64,000 bases of DNA from contig CP075493.1 in the NCBI GenBank assembly GCA_021613535.1, positions 6,014,001-6,078,000 of the forward strand. The letters run 5' to 3'. Made by a program: the position numbers and the translations under genes. This DNA comes from Adineta vaga. Lineage: Eukaryota > Rotifera. The notes below the pieces were generated by a model that worked only from the letters and a program-made list of their open reading frames with translations, did not search any database and was not told the DNA's origin. Of the stretch, positions 23,641 through 35,551 are shown one piece after another. Each line of letters opens with the position of its first letter. Position 1 is the first letter of the stretch.

Positions 23641-24181
23641 TATTACTAATATGTAATAACAATTGAGAACTCGAAAGTAAATGATTTTTAACAAACACTT
23701 AAAGATATCGTTAATAAATGTTGAAGAGCTTCCGTTGCTATGGTAACCGATAGGAAATGTATCGCATAGAAAATAAACTTAGAAGATTTTATCAAATCAT
23801 GATTTCTGATTGGTAGCTTTTTCGACCAATAAGATCACTTATTTTTCTTAATAATATTCACGAATTTAATTATTATTTCCTTTCAAAATAACTCTGCGTA
23901 GTAAAAAAAAGTCCACAAAAAAACAGAAACAAAAAGAACTAGAAATATTCTTCTACACAGACACACACACACATATATATATAAAGTAAATTCGATTTTT
24001 TTATTGCATCATCCAAGCTAGCTTTTGTCTCTCCACTCAAACGATTATAGAATAAGAAAGAGTTCTATATTAAAGAGATACTTGCAGGAATAGAATGAAT
24101 ATGTATGGAATGATACTACATTCACAAACAAAGGGAGAAAAATATATATATGTATATGGATCATAATCACCGGCGTAGTCA
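23641..24181. other. Intergenic region between TBC-like and AAK1-like genes
   Basis: Both genes are on the minus strand, so this holds the TBC-like promoter and the AAK1-like 3' UTR. It includes a CA/TA microsatellite at about 23961-23985. No coding exon is seen. Confidence 0.5.
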
Positions 24182-26995
24182 TCAGAAATAATCATCGTTC
24201 GTAGTGTCGTTGAATGATAAATTTGAATAACCTTGTTGTTCAGGATCAATATCTGCAATTCGAGTCATCATATTGCTGTCTTCATCTTTATTTGGTGATG
24301 TTGGATTGATGCTATTGGACGACAATAAACGATGTTTGTTTTTTGATTTCGTTTTAAAAGGAGCATTTGTAAAGACATTTGTTGATGGTGAAGATTTATC
24401 CGGAGGAAAAGATTCCGAATGAGGTAGTTTAGTTATTGATATACCAGAAATACTGGTAGCTTCACTCACTAGAATAAAATCAGTTTATATTTCTTTTTTT
24501 TTCTCAAAAATCGAACGATATGATACTAACCACTATTGTCAATATTCGTTCCTGGTTTTTTATAAGGAGCAAATGCACTTAGTTTCTTTCCAGTAACGAT
24601 ACTATTTGAATCGAATGAAGATGAAGGAAATGTAGTTATTATCCGATCAACAGTTGTTGATGATGATACTGATGTTTGTTTACTTGCAGATGAATGATGA
24701 AAAGGTGCACGAAGAAATGGATTGTTTGCATCATTACAAGAATTATTTGATGCATTTGCATATTGATTGGATATAGTCGAACGATGTAATGATTCCGTTG
24801 TTTGAATTAATCCACTGTCCGAATCATCATTGATAAGTCGATCAAAACCATTACTAATACTATTATCAAAATTATGTCCTGTTGAGAAGTTAGGTAAAAA
24901 TATTTGAAATTGATCTTGATGCATAGAATTTTCATAATATGAGTTTGAAGAAAAAGTATTTTTTTCCGCCTCCTCCGTTGATGGATGATGATTGATGGAT
25001 TTTGTTTTAACTTTCTATAGAAGAAAACAAATACAATTGTGTATAAAAGATTTCAAAAAAAAGACTTACTTGACTTTCTGATAAAAATACTTGATCATCA
25101 TCCGAATATAATTCTGAGCTATTTTGAATTTGATATTTACGAAGATTTTTTTTTACTAGATCAATGTTATTGTCATCATTGGCTATTTCATTTCGAACTG
25201 ATTGATCAACGGAGGAGGCGTTTTGAAAAGACGACTGGACGTTTGTTGGACTGATAGTTTGTGATGAACTACGTCGATGTATATGAACATTAGACGAAAG
25301 AGAAGATGGGGGTGGTGGTAATGGTGGTGGAAGCATTTGTTGATGTAGAGCAAAACCTGATGCAGTTGAAACAGATGCTGGTGGAGATGGTCGTACGCGA
25401 GATACATTTTGTTCACTAGTCGTATTTGATGTTAGAGTTGGAATATGTGTTAAACTAATTGCATGGGAGGGTATTTTTGAAAAATCATCATCGAACATGA
25501 GTTGAGCTGCTGAACCTGATCGAGATGGATTAGCTGAAGATGATGTTGGAGGAGGTGGTGGTGGAACAGTAAGAGTTTGTGGTTGATGAGGAGTTTGATT
25601 GAAATTAATTAAGGATGTCGATGGTGCTATCATACCACGTGGACGTTCACGTGGATTGACAGCTGTACCAAGAGATAAAGAATCATCGAGGACATTAGTT
25701 GAAGTTGATTTTATTTTTGATAGAGCATTTGTTCGTTGATATCGAGATTCACTATCGGTTAATGGCATGGATATTGCTTTTAAATCTGGAATTTTCGATT
25801 GACATCGATTAGGAATAGGACATTCTGTACCGAGTAATTTATATGTAAGATAGGAAACCTACATAGAAAAATTATGATATCGATCATAAGAAATCATGAA
25901 GACTGTTTTATTACCTGCCAGATATCTGGTCGTTTATTGATATCAATTTCTAATATGAATCGAACGAGTAAATTCAATTGTCGACTATATGTTTGAGCCA
26001 TATCATCTGGTATAACAAAGATTCCATTTTGTATTGCTAAAATACTATCACCAAATGGCATTGTATTATACATTAATCTATAGAGAAGACAACCCATCGC
26101 CCAAATATCGGCTTTTAAAGTAATTGGTAATCGACTATATAAATCAATCATTTCTGGTGCACGATACGATAATGTTGTATAACGTTGAATTTCTTCTTCG
26201 AGTTGTTGAATAATATTGGTTGTTAATTGATTCGCAGGATATTGTTGAAAGTCATTTGTTGTTGAAGGTGGTAGCAAAATTGCTGAACCAAAATCACAGA
26301 GAACATAGCTTTGATTAGAATTGATAAGAATATTTTCTAGTTTAATATCACGATGTAAAATTGGTTGAGGACGACGAAAATGAAGTGCACTAACAGCATT
26401 ACATGTATCAGCAAATATACGTAAAATTTGCTGTTCATTTAATGTTAAACCAATAGAACGTTGTTCATTAAGACGAGTCTAGAAAGAAGAAAGATGTATC
26501 AATTCAGAAATAGATATTAACAATCAAACTTACAATTAATGCTCCATATGAACAATATTCTGTTAATAGAAGAATTTCATAAATAGCATCATCATCATCA
26601 TTACCACTTTCATCTTCACCTGGATAATAATGACGTTTTGGTACATTCGTTGATGCTACTCGATGCACAGATGAATCAACATATTTGACAACATTTGGAT
26701 GTGTTGAAAATTCTTTCATTAACGAAATTTCACGTTGACAAACATGTAAATCACGTTGATTATTAACATACATTCGTTTAAGTGCATATCTTTGTTGATT
26801 ATAGGCTCGAACAAGGAAAACAAATGCAAAACCACCTTGACCAAGAATACTTTCTACCACAACTTGATGTTGATTTATTATTAAAATCTTTCCAATATAC
26901 GACGTAATATCTCCCGCATTTGTCGATGATGAATTTGTCTCATTCGATGATGGATTATATACATGGCGTCCGGGAACTCTTTGTGGACGTATCAT
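24182..26995 (-). CDS. AAK1: NAK-family Ser/Thr kinase, AAK1-like
   Basis: Five exons: 26995-26534, 26478-25915, 25858-25070, 25014-24531, 24468-24182; 861 residues. The N-terminal kinase domain is complete: loop GQGGFAFVF, Lys73 in YALKRM, HRDIKLEN at 196-201, CDFGSA with DFG at 216-218, and YTTLSYRAPEM. The stretch [25 protein letters not shown] is diagnostic of AAK1/BIKE/GAK kinases, which phosphorylate clathrin adaptor subunits (AP2M1) and act in endocytosis and Notch/Numb traffic. The long C-terminal half is Ser/Pro/Asn-rich with Pro runs and contains NPF and APF motifs (NNPFLRAPF), expected ligands of EH-domain proteins. AAK1 versus BIKE cannot be settled by eye, so the symbol is tentative. 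Next on the same strand is the E2 gene. Confidence 0.88.
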
Positions 26996-27224
26996 TGACT
27001 AAGCAATGCTTAGTAAAATAAATTTGCATATATATACATTGAAATTTTACATCTAGAAAGAAGATTATTGATATATTTTTTTCAATTGTAACTATACATA
27101 TATTTGAATTTTTATGTATGAGAAAGATTTGTTGGTTGTTTTTGCTTAAAGGATGAAAAAAAGAAGAAGAAGAAGGAAGAAAGATACAATAAATGAGACT
27201 GATTGGACAAAGAAAAAAAAATCA

Positions 27225-28063
27225 TTATTGATTTGCTGATGCTGTGGCTTGTCCTTCATGATTATTATTGTCATTATTATTATTATTATTGTTATTTTCA
27301 TTATTTGATGATGATGATTTATCACTGGATTTTTTACTTTCATCATCATTATCATCAGATATTTTTAAATCATTGCTTATTTGATCAGCCATTATTGATT
27401 CTTCGACTAATTTACGTACTTTTGTTTCGTATAAACGACGATTTTCAAGAAATAATTTCGCTGCTTCATTATTTGCAGGAGAATTAGGATTTGGATCATT
27501 TAATAATGAACGAATGGATGTTAATATAGCACAGACATCATATGTTGGACTCCAATTTCGTTGTAAAATATCCAAACAAATACTACCATCAGCATATACT
27601 ATAGATCAAAACAACAGAAAATGTCATAGAGAAGTAACGAATACGTATAAAAACGCTAAAGATTTATTTGCTTTTGGTTACTGTACGTATCGAAGACTTA
27701 CCATTAGGATGAAACATTTTACAAGTAAATCGAACATTTGGCGGTGTCAATGGATAAGTATCTAGAAATATAATTATCATCATTATATGTTCATTAGATA
27801 ATTAATTTCTTGTTTTCTATTTACCTGTAAATTCCATTCGAAGTGTAAATAATCCATCTTCATAGCAAGTATCAGCAGGTCCATCAATTAAAGCATTCCA
27901 TACCCTCATATCATCATCGACAGGAGTAGCATTGATACCTGTTTTAAGTAAATAGAAGAAAGTGGAAGATTAAATAAATTCAAATGTAACCTGGTAATTC
28001 TTCCTTGCGAATTTTTTGTAAATCTTTAAATAAACGTCGTTGACTGGTATTTGGATTCGACAT
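27225..28063 (-). CDS. UBE2A: Ubiquitin-conjugating enzyme E2, Rad6/UBE2A-like, with extended acidic tail
   Basis: Four exons: 28063-27991, 27938-27825, 27761-27702, 27598-27225; 206 residues. The UBC domain carries [16 protein letters not shown] with catalytic Cys90, RNWSPTYDV and [12 protein letters not shown], all hallmarks of UBE2A/UBE2B (Rad6), which act with RAD18 on PCNA and with RNF20/40 on histone H2B. Vertebrate UBE2A/B end at about residue 152. Here a tail of about 50 residues follows, with acidic stretches (DDNDDES), Ser runs and an eight-Asn run (NNNNNNNN). Yeast Rad6 also has an acidic tail, so the tail may help histone contact (inference). The low-complexity composition could equally be neutral expansion. 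Confidence 0.93.
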
Positions 28064-28541
28064 TTTACATTCGTTCGATCAATGTTTCTATCTAAACAAC
28101 AGATATATTATTGACTTAAATGCATAAAACTATACATATGACTTGTGTAGGCGAAAGAGGAGGAAAAAAACAACAAAAAAACAATCAAATTTGTACAATT
28201 TGACTGAGTTATTACATAGATTTCTTGCAAGAAGACGAATCATCACAAAAGAATAAAAAAGGAAAACGATGAGAAATGATATAGAATAAAATAAATAAGA
28301 GTATTCCATTTCAATGATAAATCTATATAGTTTATGAAACGATAGAGAGCAGTAGATGTTAAAGTAACAAAACATATGAATGGATGAAATGAATGAAGCA
28401 ATAGAATAAAGAATAGATGGAGACTAGATTACAGCGCTATCTATCGTAATTTCTCTCATGTCAAAGACAGTTTTTCGTATATCATACTGTTCATTATTGT
28501 ATACAAGCTATTTTTTCCAGATTTTATTCAATCAATTCATT
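28064..28541. other. Divergent intergenic region between UBE2A-like and small mitochondrial gene
   Basis: 478 bases holding the promoters of two diverging genes. The open frames within it are T/A-rich and show no motif. Confidence 0.5.
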
Positions 28542-28853
28542 ATGTTAGCACGAATAGTAACACCAAGTACAACGATTCTTCCTGTACAAAATCTTACAAG
28601 TATTTATTTCATCAATTCTCGACGAAATACAAGTCATACTAGTAATGAACTTGATCCGTATAGAGCACGTTATGAACGTTTATGGCGACAAAAAGCAACT
28701 TTAGATTGGTTACCAAAAGCACAAGGTGATTGGCATGAGGTTCATGGTAAAAAACAAACGTATTACAATAAGATCCTTCTTACTGGCATTATTTCTTTGG
28801 TTTTATCGTTAATTTATTTACGAACAGTCATTATAAAAGATCAGGTGCATTAA
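28542..28853 (+). CDS. Small mitochondrial-type single-pass membrane protein, 3' end frame uncertain
   Basis: Single exon of 103 residues as read. The N-terminus is Ser/Thr/Arg-rich without acids, like a mitochondrial presequence. Then comes LDWLPKAQGDWHEVHGKKQ and one membrane helix (ILLTGIISLVLSLIYL). The motif of a Pro-Gly-x-Trp turn ahead of a tyrosine-rich basic stretch and helix recalls small respiratory-chain accessory subunits and the arthropod deltamethrin-resistance prag01 family; this is a tentative likeness, not an identification. The frame ends at TAA 28851-28853. However, the -1 frame continues from the A-run at 28835 with coding-like sequence (SGALTTSPYHLIGNEDFPG) to TAA at 28922-28924. 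A one-base loss in the A-run, in the genome or the assembly, would explain this. I chose the ATG at 28542 because of the presequence; an in-frame ATG lies at 28458. Confidence 0.6.
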   Translation: MLARIVTPSTTILPVQNLTSIYFINSRRNTSHTSNELDPYRARYERLWRQKATLDWLPKAQGDWHEVHGKKQTYYNKILLTGIISLVLSLIYLRTVIIKDQVH

Positions 28854-30560
28854 CAACATCTCCATATCATCTTATTGGTAATGAAGATTTTCCTGGTTCA
28901 AAATATGATCATACGAAACAGTAACTCATATGATCTTTTCCAATCATGTACATTTTGATGTTTATTATAACAATACTTTTCGTTACATGTCCACATATGA
29001 AATACTATTACAATACAAAAGCACAATCCTTTTCAGAAACTATCGTTTGAAAGAATATTTTTGATAGTTGTTTTTCTCATGACGTAAATAAAGGTACTCT
29101 TTCATACTAACAATCAACGAATATTCTCGATTTTTTAGTTTTATTTGAGAGAAAAAAATGCATTTAAATAAGAATTTAATAGCATAACATCTTTGATTAT
29201 AAGTGTCAAATCATTAATTCGATGGATTTTGTTTACAATGCGATATCTATAATGAATAACACAAAGATGTAATCTCGTACCTTCAAATCACTAAAAAAAA
29301 CGATGCACAATGTAAATGCGATGAAAGTATTAAATCATCAATATACGTCAAAATAAGATATGACTGAAAATGCAAAGCACAAGGACGTTCGTATCCTTTT
29401 TTTTCGATACGTCTGATTGATACACATCACGATTATCATTGACTAACACGGACTACGGCCTTCGAAATAATAGCCTTGTATACAAGATTCTTCTTTTTTT
29501 CTTCTTATATACATTTGCTTCTTTTCATGAACACGGAAGTATGATTGAGTCTAGTGGACAATCACCATACTGGTTTTAGTGAAAATTTAGAGAGAAAAAA
29601 CGATGAATGTTGTATGCAAAGATAACGAAGGTAGATTAAACGACCATCTTCCTTTTCCGCACGAATAATTTTTTGCTTTTATCTTCGCATATGTTATAAA
29701 CATTAAAAAAGGAAGTACGAAATATCTTAATATAATAGACAAGCCATTAAGTTGGGAGAGTGAAAGAATCATTTAATTTTTGCGCATCTTCATCACACGA
29801 GAAAAAAAACACATTATACATAAACTTTATTTGTACTAATGATAGACGACGAATGAAAGTAAACAAACAAAATAATGTTCTCATCAATGTTATACTGAAT
29901 CTTATTTCACTTGAACTTTAGTTCCGTTGATCGATATATGATGTCAAGATAATTCCGAGTCATTTAATACTTAACCAACGATCAGATTCATATAGCTACA
30001 AATAAGGAGTATCTGTTTGTTTAGTCTATTGTTTCGATTGTGTTATCGATGCAGCAAAAAAGAAAACAAAAGCGAACTTGGAATAAATCATCTTAGAAAA
30101 TACTGTCATTTAAATATTGCATAAACAGATTATATTAGTTTAAATTTATTTAAGCGAATAATATCATTGAAAGATATTGTGTATGTGTTGAAATCGATAG
30201 CAATATAATAGTTTTCACTAACTAAATGCTACCTATTTACATAAACAAAATTAGGCGTCAAAGACATTTTTCATTTTCAAATGCATTCGTTTTTTTTATC
30301 TCGCTTTTTCTTTGATAGCTAACGTCAATCTTTCATACTCTGATGGTTTTTGCGAAATTTTCTCTGAGCAAACCTGCCTAATAGGATAGAATATATGAGT
30401 AATGATCCAGATCAATCAAGAGAAAAAAATGTACAAACCATAGAGAGACTAGCGAAAAAGTGACGTTAGCCAATAATATTGATTTATTCAAGGCTACTAC
30501 CTAAAAACAAAAGAGAAAAGATTATGGACATCGTCGAAAAAAAAAGATGGGGAAAAAAAG
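28854..30560. other. Intergenic region upstream of the tandem array
   Basis: About 1.7 kb. The last 250 bases (from about 30320) resemble the promoter blocks of the other array copies, for example GAATATATGAGTAATGA and the stretch before the TATA box. The rest shows nothing I recognise. Confidence 0.5.
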
Positions 30561-30568
30561 TATATAAA
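30561..30568 (+). promoter_or_regulatory. TATA box of array copy A
   Basis: TATATAAA followed by ACTGGTG, 82 bases before the ATG. The same TATATAAACTGGTG and the following TTTTCATACATGAT are found at the same distance in the three other transcription units of the array. Confidence 0.75.
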
Positions 30569-30642
30569 CTGGTGGTTTTCATACATGATCACACATTCGT
30601 TTTCATTTTTCCTTTGAATATCACCTCGTCGAAAACACAAAG

Positions 30643-31588
30643 ATGTACGCTCCTCCACCAGCTGCTGCTCCCGGTGGTGCTGCCAGGTTAGTGAACGAAT
30701 CTTCACATTTCAGCACTTTCATATCTTGCAATCTTTATGTTGAATAGAACCGGATTGGCTGCCAGTGGTCCAATTTTGGCTATCTGCTGTCTCTTATTTA
30801 TCCTGTTCTTGATCGCATCAACAATCGTTCTTGCATTAATTCCTGTGTATCTTTCAACACGCGATAGCACTGCGAGTAAGAATATCGTTTATGATAAAAT
30901 CTACTCAACTTTGATGCATTGTACTGTTTTTATTTAGCTGGTAAAAGTCCAAGTTATCTTCTTGATCTAGACCAAACCGATTCTACTACTAATAAAAAAC
31001 GCGCTACCATCACAAGCTTCGATGAAGGTCAAGAGTTAGATTCAGATTCACGTACAAATACCGCCAATGCAGTAAATATATTTGAACATACAAATACATA
31101 ATCAAGAGTTTTATTAAAAATACATATTTTTTTATAGGTAATATCTAAATTGGGTTTGTCAAGTGGCGCATTTCTTGTGGATCAGTGTATAACTAAATAT
31201 ATTACTTCACGTAAACGACGAGGATTGTAAGTGTTACAAAAAATATTAACGGATTAAATGTATTACTTGTTCTAAAATTACTAGCGGTCTCTTACGAGAA
31301 GCACGTGCTAGTAGTCCAAAACTCTTTTGCAAAGTTCGTTTCAATTTGGCAAGATGTGGAAGATGTGGTGCTACGTCATTTCTCCAAAGCATTTCAACTT
31401 TCGTCATCACAGTTTCACAAACTCTTCTAGTTAGCGGGTCCCCTGTATCACGAAGAATAACGTATTTGTGTAAACTTACTCTTTCAAGTAGGTTTTATGT
31501 TTCATATGTACAGTACAAAACTTTTGCTCTTTTAGTTGCTGGCTACCCATCATCTTCCAGTACAGCCACTGGAAAAGTCCTTGGTTAA
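30643..31588 (+). CDS. Array copy A: single-pass membrane protein of unknown family
   Basis: Six exons: 30643-30686, 30748-30875, 30938-31071, 31138-31226, 31285-31487, 31536-31588; 216 residues. A short Pro/Ala/Gly N-terminus (MYAPPPAAAPGGAAR) precedes a long hydrophobic segment at about 22-48 with a CC pair (ICCLLFILFLIASTIVLAL). Then comes a Ser/Asp-rich stretch with the basic site NKKR, a helix-like segment ending in VDQC, the furin-type site SRKRRG, and a beta-rich C-terminal domain with Cys in LFCKVRF, RCGRC and LCKLTLS. I do not recognise the family. The basic sites and the anchor suggest a membrane-tethered precursor cut outside the cell (inference). Every exon junction phase is shared with the other copies. 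Confidence 0.75.
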
Positions 31589-32527
31589 ATGGCCGAAAAA
31601 AATAATTCAAAGACATCTATTTTTATTCTTCTCCACTATTTTTCATACTAATCTTCTCTATGCTAATTCACAACTAAAACACATCCATTTCATTCTGAGA
31701 TTCCTCATCATATTTATCTCTCGATTGAACATTTCGTGGAATAAATACAGTTTTCTTTCTTACTCTGGTGAATGAAAACTTCCACATTCGGTTATTTTGT
31801 CTCTGATCATACAAAAACTAACGAAAAATATGTCTCATCTTTTTTTCCATCCTTTTTCTCATCAATAAAGTATTCATTTTACCTCTTACAGTTGGCTAAA
31901 AATCATTTTCATTGATTCGCATGAATAGTTTTCTCATTATGAAAAGTTTAATATCACATCCTGTGTTTTCTTCGTCTAAATTATCTTATGATTGACGCGA
32001 TGTACCTTGATGTAGACATTTCATTAATGAATAAAATCATGCTTTTAATATCTATGAAGAAAAACACAAGACTTAATTTCGTACATCGTATAGTGTACCT
32101 AAGTACTCTTATCACTATTGATTATCATTTGATTATATGCCCCTCATGATATTTCGTACTCTTACTCTTTTGAAAATATTTCCATCTGAATGGATATTTA
32201 CGAGAAGGCCCACGAGCTCATCGACCACATGAGACACTCGTGAAAGAAGTTTTCTAAATTTTACATTCTCATTCGATTCAGTATCGTTTCGAATCTCAAA
32301 TCTAACTCCCTACCCCGTTTTGTCCAATTGCTGAAAAGTATGATCCATTTTACTATTGAACATTCTCCAAGATATGGAAATAATACAAGTCAAAATTCTC
32401 TTTAAATCTACAGTTTTTTCTACTTACAAGAAGTTAACGATAGATTCTTGCGTCAAATACCAAACGAAACAGTGTGGAAAGCTAAAACATAGATAGTTAT
32501 TTATATATTACTTTGGAATGAAATAAT

Positions 32528-32719
32528 TCAGAACCGTCGAGGATTGCACATTTTGTATGCAGAATAATATCTCCTATCTCTAGCATATTGATCGTCATTA
32601 ATAACTCTTCTTGGATCCCAACGTTGCATTTCAGATATTTTATACAACTTTGTCTCTTCTAAGAAACGGTACAAAAGAGGTGGAAAAGAAATTTGCGCTT
32701 GATATCTAACTTGGTTCAC
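32528..32719 (-). pseudogene. Decayed coding-like fragment, spacer 1
   Basis: An open frame that reads LYRFLEETKLY...GDP/WDP-RR...NDDQYARDRRYY. Diverged versions occur in spacer 2 (about 36430-36545, LYRFLEEKKLYSIFEIQ, soon stopped) and spacer 3 (about 41215-41320, interrupted by a stop). I do not recognise the parent. It is probably a duplicated gene or element fragment. Confidence 0.4.
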
Positions 32720-33166
32720 ATTTTCGTGGTATTAGATCGATTTTTACGATTTTTGATAAGAATCAAATATTTTGTGCTCATTTTAATGATTACGATATTC
32801 GAAATCAGTGTCAGCCTTTGTAGCCACTCATGATGCAAATAGAGGATCGACATTGTCTCACTGAAAAACTCAAAAATGCCCTTCTATTCATTGCAATACT
32901 TTTGAATTATATCCAATTTTTGTTTATGAATAGCAAGAGAGAAGAATATAACATATGTGTTCGATTCATTAGTGAGTAGTGACTTTAAATCTTTACAAAA
33001 CTAAAATAAGGTGAAAATACAACAAAAACTGCATATCACTATCATTATTAATCCACTTTAACCATTTCTGACTAAACTTCATATCTTAAGATATGGACCA
33101 ACACGTTTATATCAAAATAATTCAAGGGAATTCGAACGACAGTAATATCTTGAACATTATAAATGA

Positions 33167-33380
33167 GCAAGAGAAATTTGTCTCTCATTTTGTCTTCATT
33201 GAGGATTAATATTTATTTTGATGGCAGATTCGTCACTTTAGGTTTAATCAGGCAATGAAGAGCACATAAAATAGTTTTGACTAGGGATCACCGATACTAT
33301 AATTCGCAGTGAAAAACCAAAAGTTAGATTAAAATATATCCTGATGCAGAATAAGTGATACAGAAAAATTGTTACTAGTC
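33167..33380 (+). repeat. Spacer repeat, copy 1 (about 214 bases)
   Basis: Nearly identical to 38002-38216, with a few substitutions and one short difference after AAGTTAGAT. Diagnostic shared piece: GGGATCACCGATACTATAA. It shows that spacers 1 and 2 derive from the same duplication. Confidence 0.85.
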
Positions 33381-33602
33381 TCTGTTGGTTTACTCGAAGC
33401 TATGATTATGGGACTATAGTTCAAAGTATTTTCCTACTTAAAATCGTCGATCTGTGACAAAAAATCAGTTCTCTGGTGTACAGAACGACTATGAAGCAAG
33501 TGAATGATTTCGAGCAATAAATAAGATATCGATCAATAGGCAATTCATAGAAACCAGTAAGAACCTGAAATCGGACATCTCATCTATTTAAATAACAAAA
33601 TA

Positions 33603-33680
33603 GTATACTTCTGGAATAAATTTCAATTATTTAGTTGAATTATCTGTCATTTCTCTAGAATGTAAAGTAAATATATGTGC
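33603..33680 (-). repeat. HD-PTP exon/intron-like fragment, spacer 1
   Basis: About 80 bases aligning to 49026-49107, which spans the start of HD-PTP exon 23 and part of the intron before it. Shared pieces include AGTTGAATTATCTG and TCTCTAGAATGT, with scattered substitutions and a 3-base indel. The presence of intron sequence means it came from genomic DNA and not from mRNA. Confidence 0.7.
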
Positions 33681-33882
33681 ATCATACTCTGATGTTATTT
33701 CGGAATTTTCTTTCAGTAGACTTGCCTAATATGATAGAATATATGAGTAATAATTCTGATCAATCAAAAGAAAAAGGTATCAACGATAGACAGACTAATG
33801 AAAAAATGATGGTAGTCAAGAATGTTAATTTCTTCAAGGTTATCAGCTAAAATCACGAGAAAAATAAGGTGAGAGAAAACGG

Positions 33883-33890
33883 TATATAAA
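33883..33890 (+). promoter_or_regulatory. TATA box of the B-C fusion gene
   Basis: TATATAAA followed by CTGGTGA, 83 bases before the ATG, inside a promoter block shared by all four units of the array. Confidence 0.75.
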
Positions 33891-33965
33891 CTGGTGATTT
33901 TCATACATGATCATACATTCGTTTTCATTTTTTCCTTTGAATATCACCTCGTCAAAACTACAAGG

Positions 33966-35551
33966 ATGTACGCTCCTCCACCAGCTGCTGCTCCCGGCGG
34001 TGCTGCCAGGTTAGTGAACGAATCTTTTTAGATTAGTGCTTTCATATGTTGCAATTTTTATGTTGAATAGAAGTGGCTTGGCTGCCAGTGGTCCAATTTT
34101 GGCTATCTGCTGTCTCTTATTTATCCTGTTCTTGATCGCATCAACAATCGTTCTGGCATTAATTCCTGTTTATCTCTCAACACGTGATAGCACTTCAAGT
34201 AAGCATTTCATTTATGACAACATCTATTCAATTCTGATTCACTGTACTGTTTTTATGTAGGTTCTAAAAGCTCACCTTATACTCTCACAGGAACACCTGG
34301 CAGCATTATAGGTGAAGATCGCAAGCGCACGTCTTACAGCGCCCTGACTGAAGGCAGTTTGGATTCAAGCGTACCGACAGCAATCGCTAACGCAGTAAAT
34401 ATTCAAATATATAAAGACGAAGTCAAAATTTTTATTTAAAATCTATATAATTTTCTAGATGATATCGGCATTGAGTCTGCAAAGCGGTTCAGTCCTTGTA
34501 GACACTTGTTTAATTTCATCATCGAGTTCGCGTAAACGACGAGGATTGTAAATACTCAGAATTGTAATCAAAACCAGAATGTATTAAGTTTTTAATAATT
34601 TTTAGTGGTCTCCTACGAGAATATCGTGATACCATTCCGAAACTCATTTGTTTATTTCGCTTTGAGAAGACGAAATGTACGAAGTGTGGTGCTTCATCAT
34701 ATCTCAATAGCATTAAAAGCTTCACTATGACAGCTTCACATAAGGCTACACCTATTGGTAAATCCGCATCTATACAATTAATAATCCTGTATAGCTGTGT
34801 ACTCTCAACAAGCACTAGCACTGCGAGTAAGAATGTTGTTTATGAGAAAATCTATTGAATTGTGATGTATTGTACTATTTTTATTTAGCTGGTGAAAGTC
34901 CAAGTTATCTTCTCACTGCAGACCCTACCGCCATTACAGATACTAGTGGTAAGCGCGCTGACTACCAAAGCTTCGATGCAGATCAAGAGTTAGATTCAGA
35001 TTCACGTACAAATACCGCCAATGCAGTAAATATATTTGAATATATAATCACATAATCAAGATTTTTCTTAAAAATTCATATTCTTTTATAGGTAATATCT
35101 ACATTGGGTTTGTCAAGTGGTGCCTTTCTTGTAGATCAGTGTAGAACTGCATATACTACTTCACGTAAACGACGAGGATTGTAAGTATTGAAAAGTATAT
35201 TCACGAATTAAATGTATGACTTGTTCTAAAATTTCTAGCGACATCTTACGAGAAGCTCGTGCTACTAATGGTGTAAAACTCTTTTGCAAAGTTCGTTTCG
35301 ATTATGCGAAATGCGGAAGATGCAGTTCTACGTCGTATCTCCAAAGCATTTCAAATTTCGCCATCACAGCTACACAAAGTATTAAAATTTCTGGTGAATC
35401 ATCAGTTCCAAAGCGAATATTCACATATTCGTGTAAACTCACTCTCTCAGGTAAGTTTTATGTTTGATATGTACAGTACAAAACTTTCGCTCTTTTAGAT
35501 GCTGGGTATCCAACATCTACTAGCGGATTCACTGGAGCAGTGTCTGGTTAA
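33966..35551 (+). CDS. Array copies B and C fused in frame: membrane protein with two ectodomains
   Basis: Nine exons: 33966-34009, 34071-34198, 34261-34394, 34459-34547, 34606-34826, 34889-35025, 35092-35180, 35239-35450, 35499-35551; 368 residues. Exons 1-5 are a diverged copy B (site EDRKR in exon 3, SRKRRG in exon 4). Exon 5 does not end like the other copies. Its end, CTCTCAACAAGCACTAGCACTGCGA before GTAAGAA, changes into the end of a normal exon 2 (STRDSTAS). The next intron and exons 6-9 are a normal copy C that lacks its own exons 1-2 and TATA box. Both junction exons end in phase 1, so the reading frame stays open. The predicted product has one anchor and two successive ectodomains. 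Copy C is almost identical to copy E, introns and 3' UTR included. Confidence 0.72.

Larger units (their letters stand above)
31589..33882. other. Array spacer 1 (between copy A and the B-C fusion)
   Basis: About 2.3 kb. It begins with a 3' UTR block nearly identical to those after C and E. It also contains a decayed coding-like piece on the minus strand (about 32528-32719), a 210-base block shared with spacer 2, an HD-PTP-like piece at 33603-33680, and a conserved promoter block from about 33690 to the TATA box. No intact gene is seen. Confidence 0.6.

Noticed and set aside
25183-25416. His/Tyr/Leu-rich minus-strand frame
   Set aside because: Shifted-frame shadow of the Ser/Pro-rich exon 3 of the AAK1-like gene.
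34855-35551. Copy C as a separate gene with its own start
   Set aside because: It has no exon 1-2, no TATA box and no promoter block before it. Its first exon begins in phase 1, exactly as needed to follow exon 5 of copy B.
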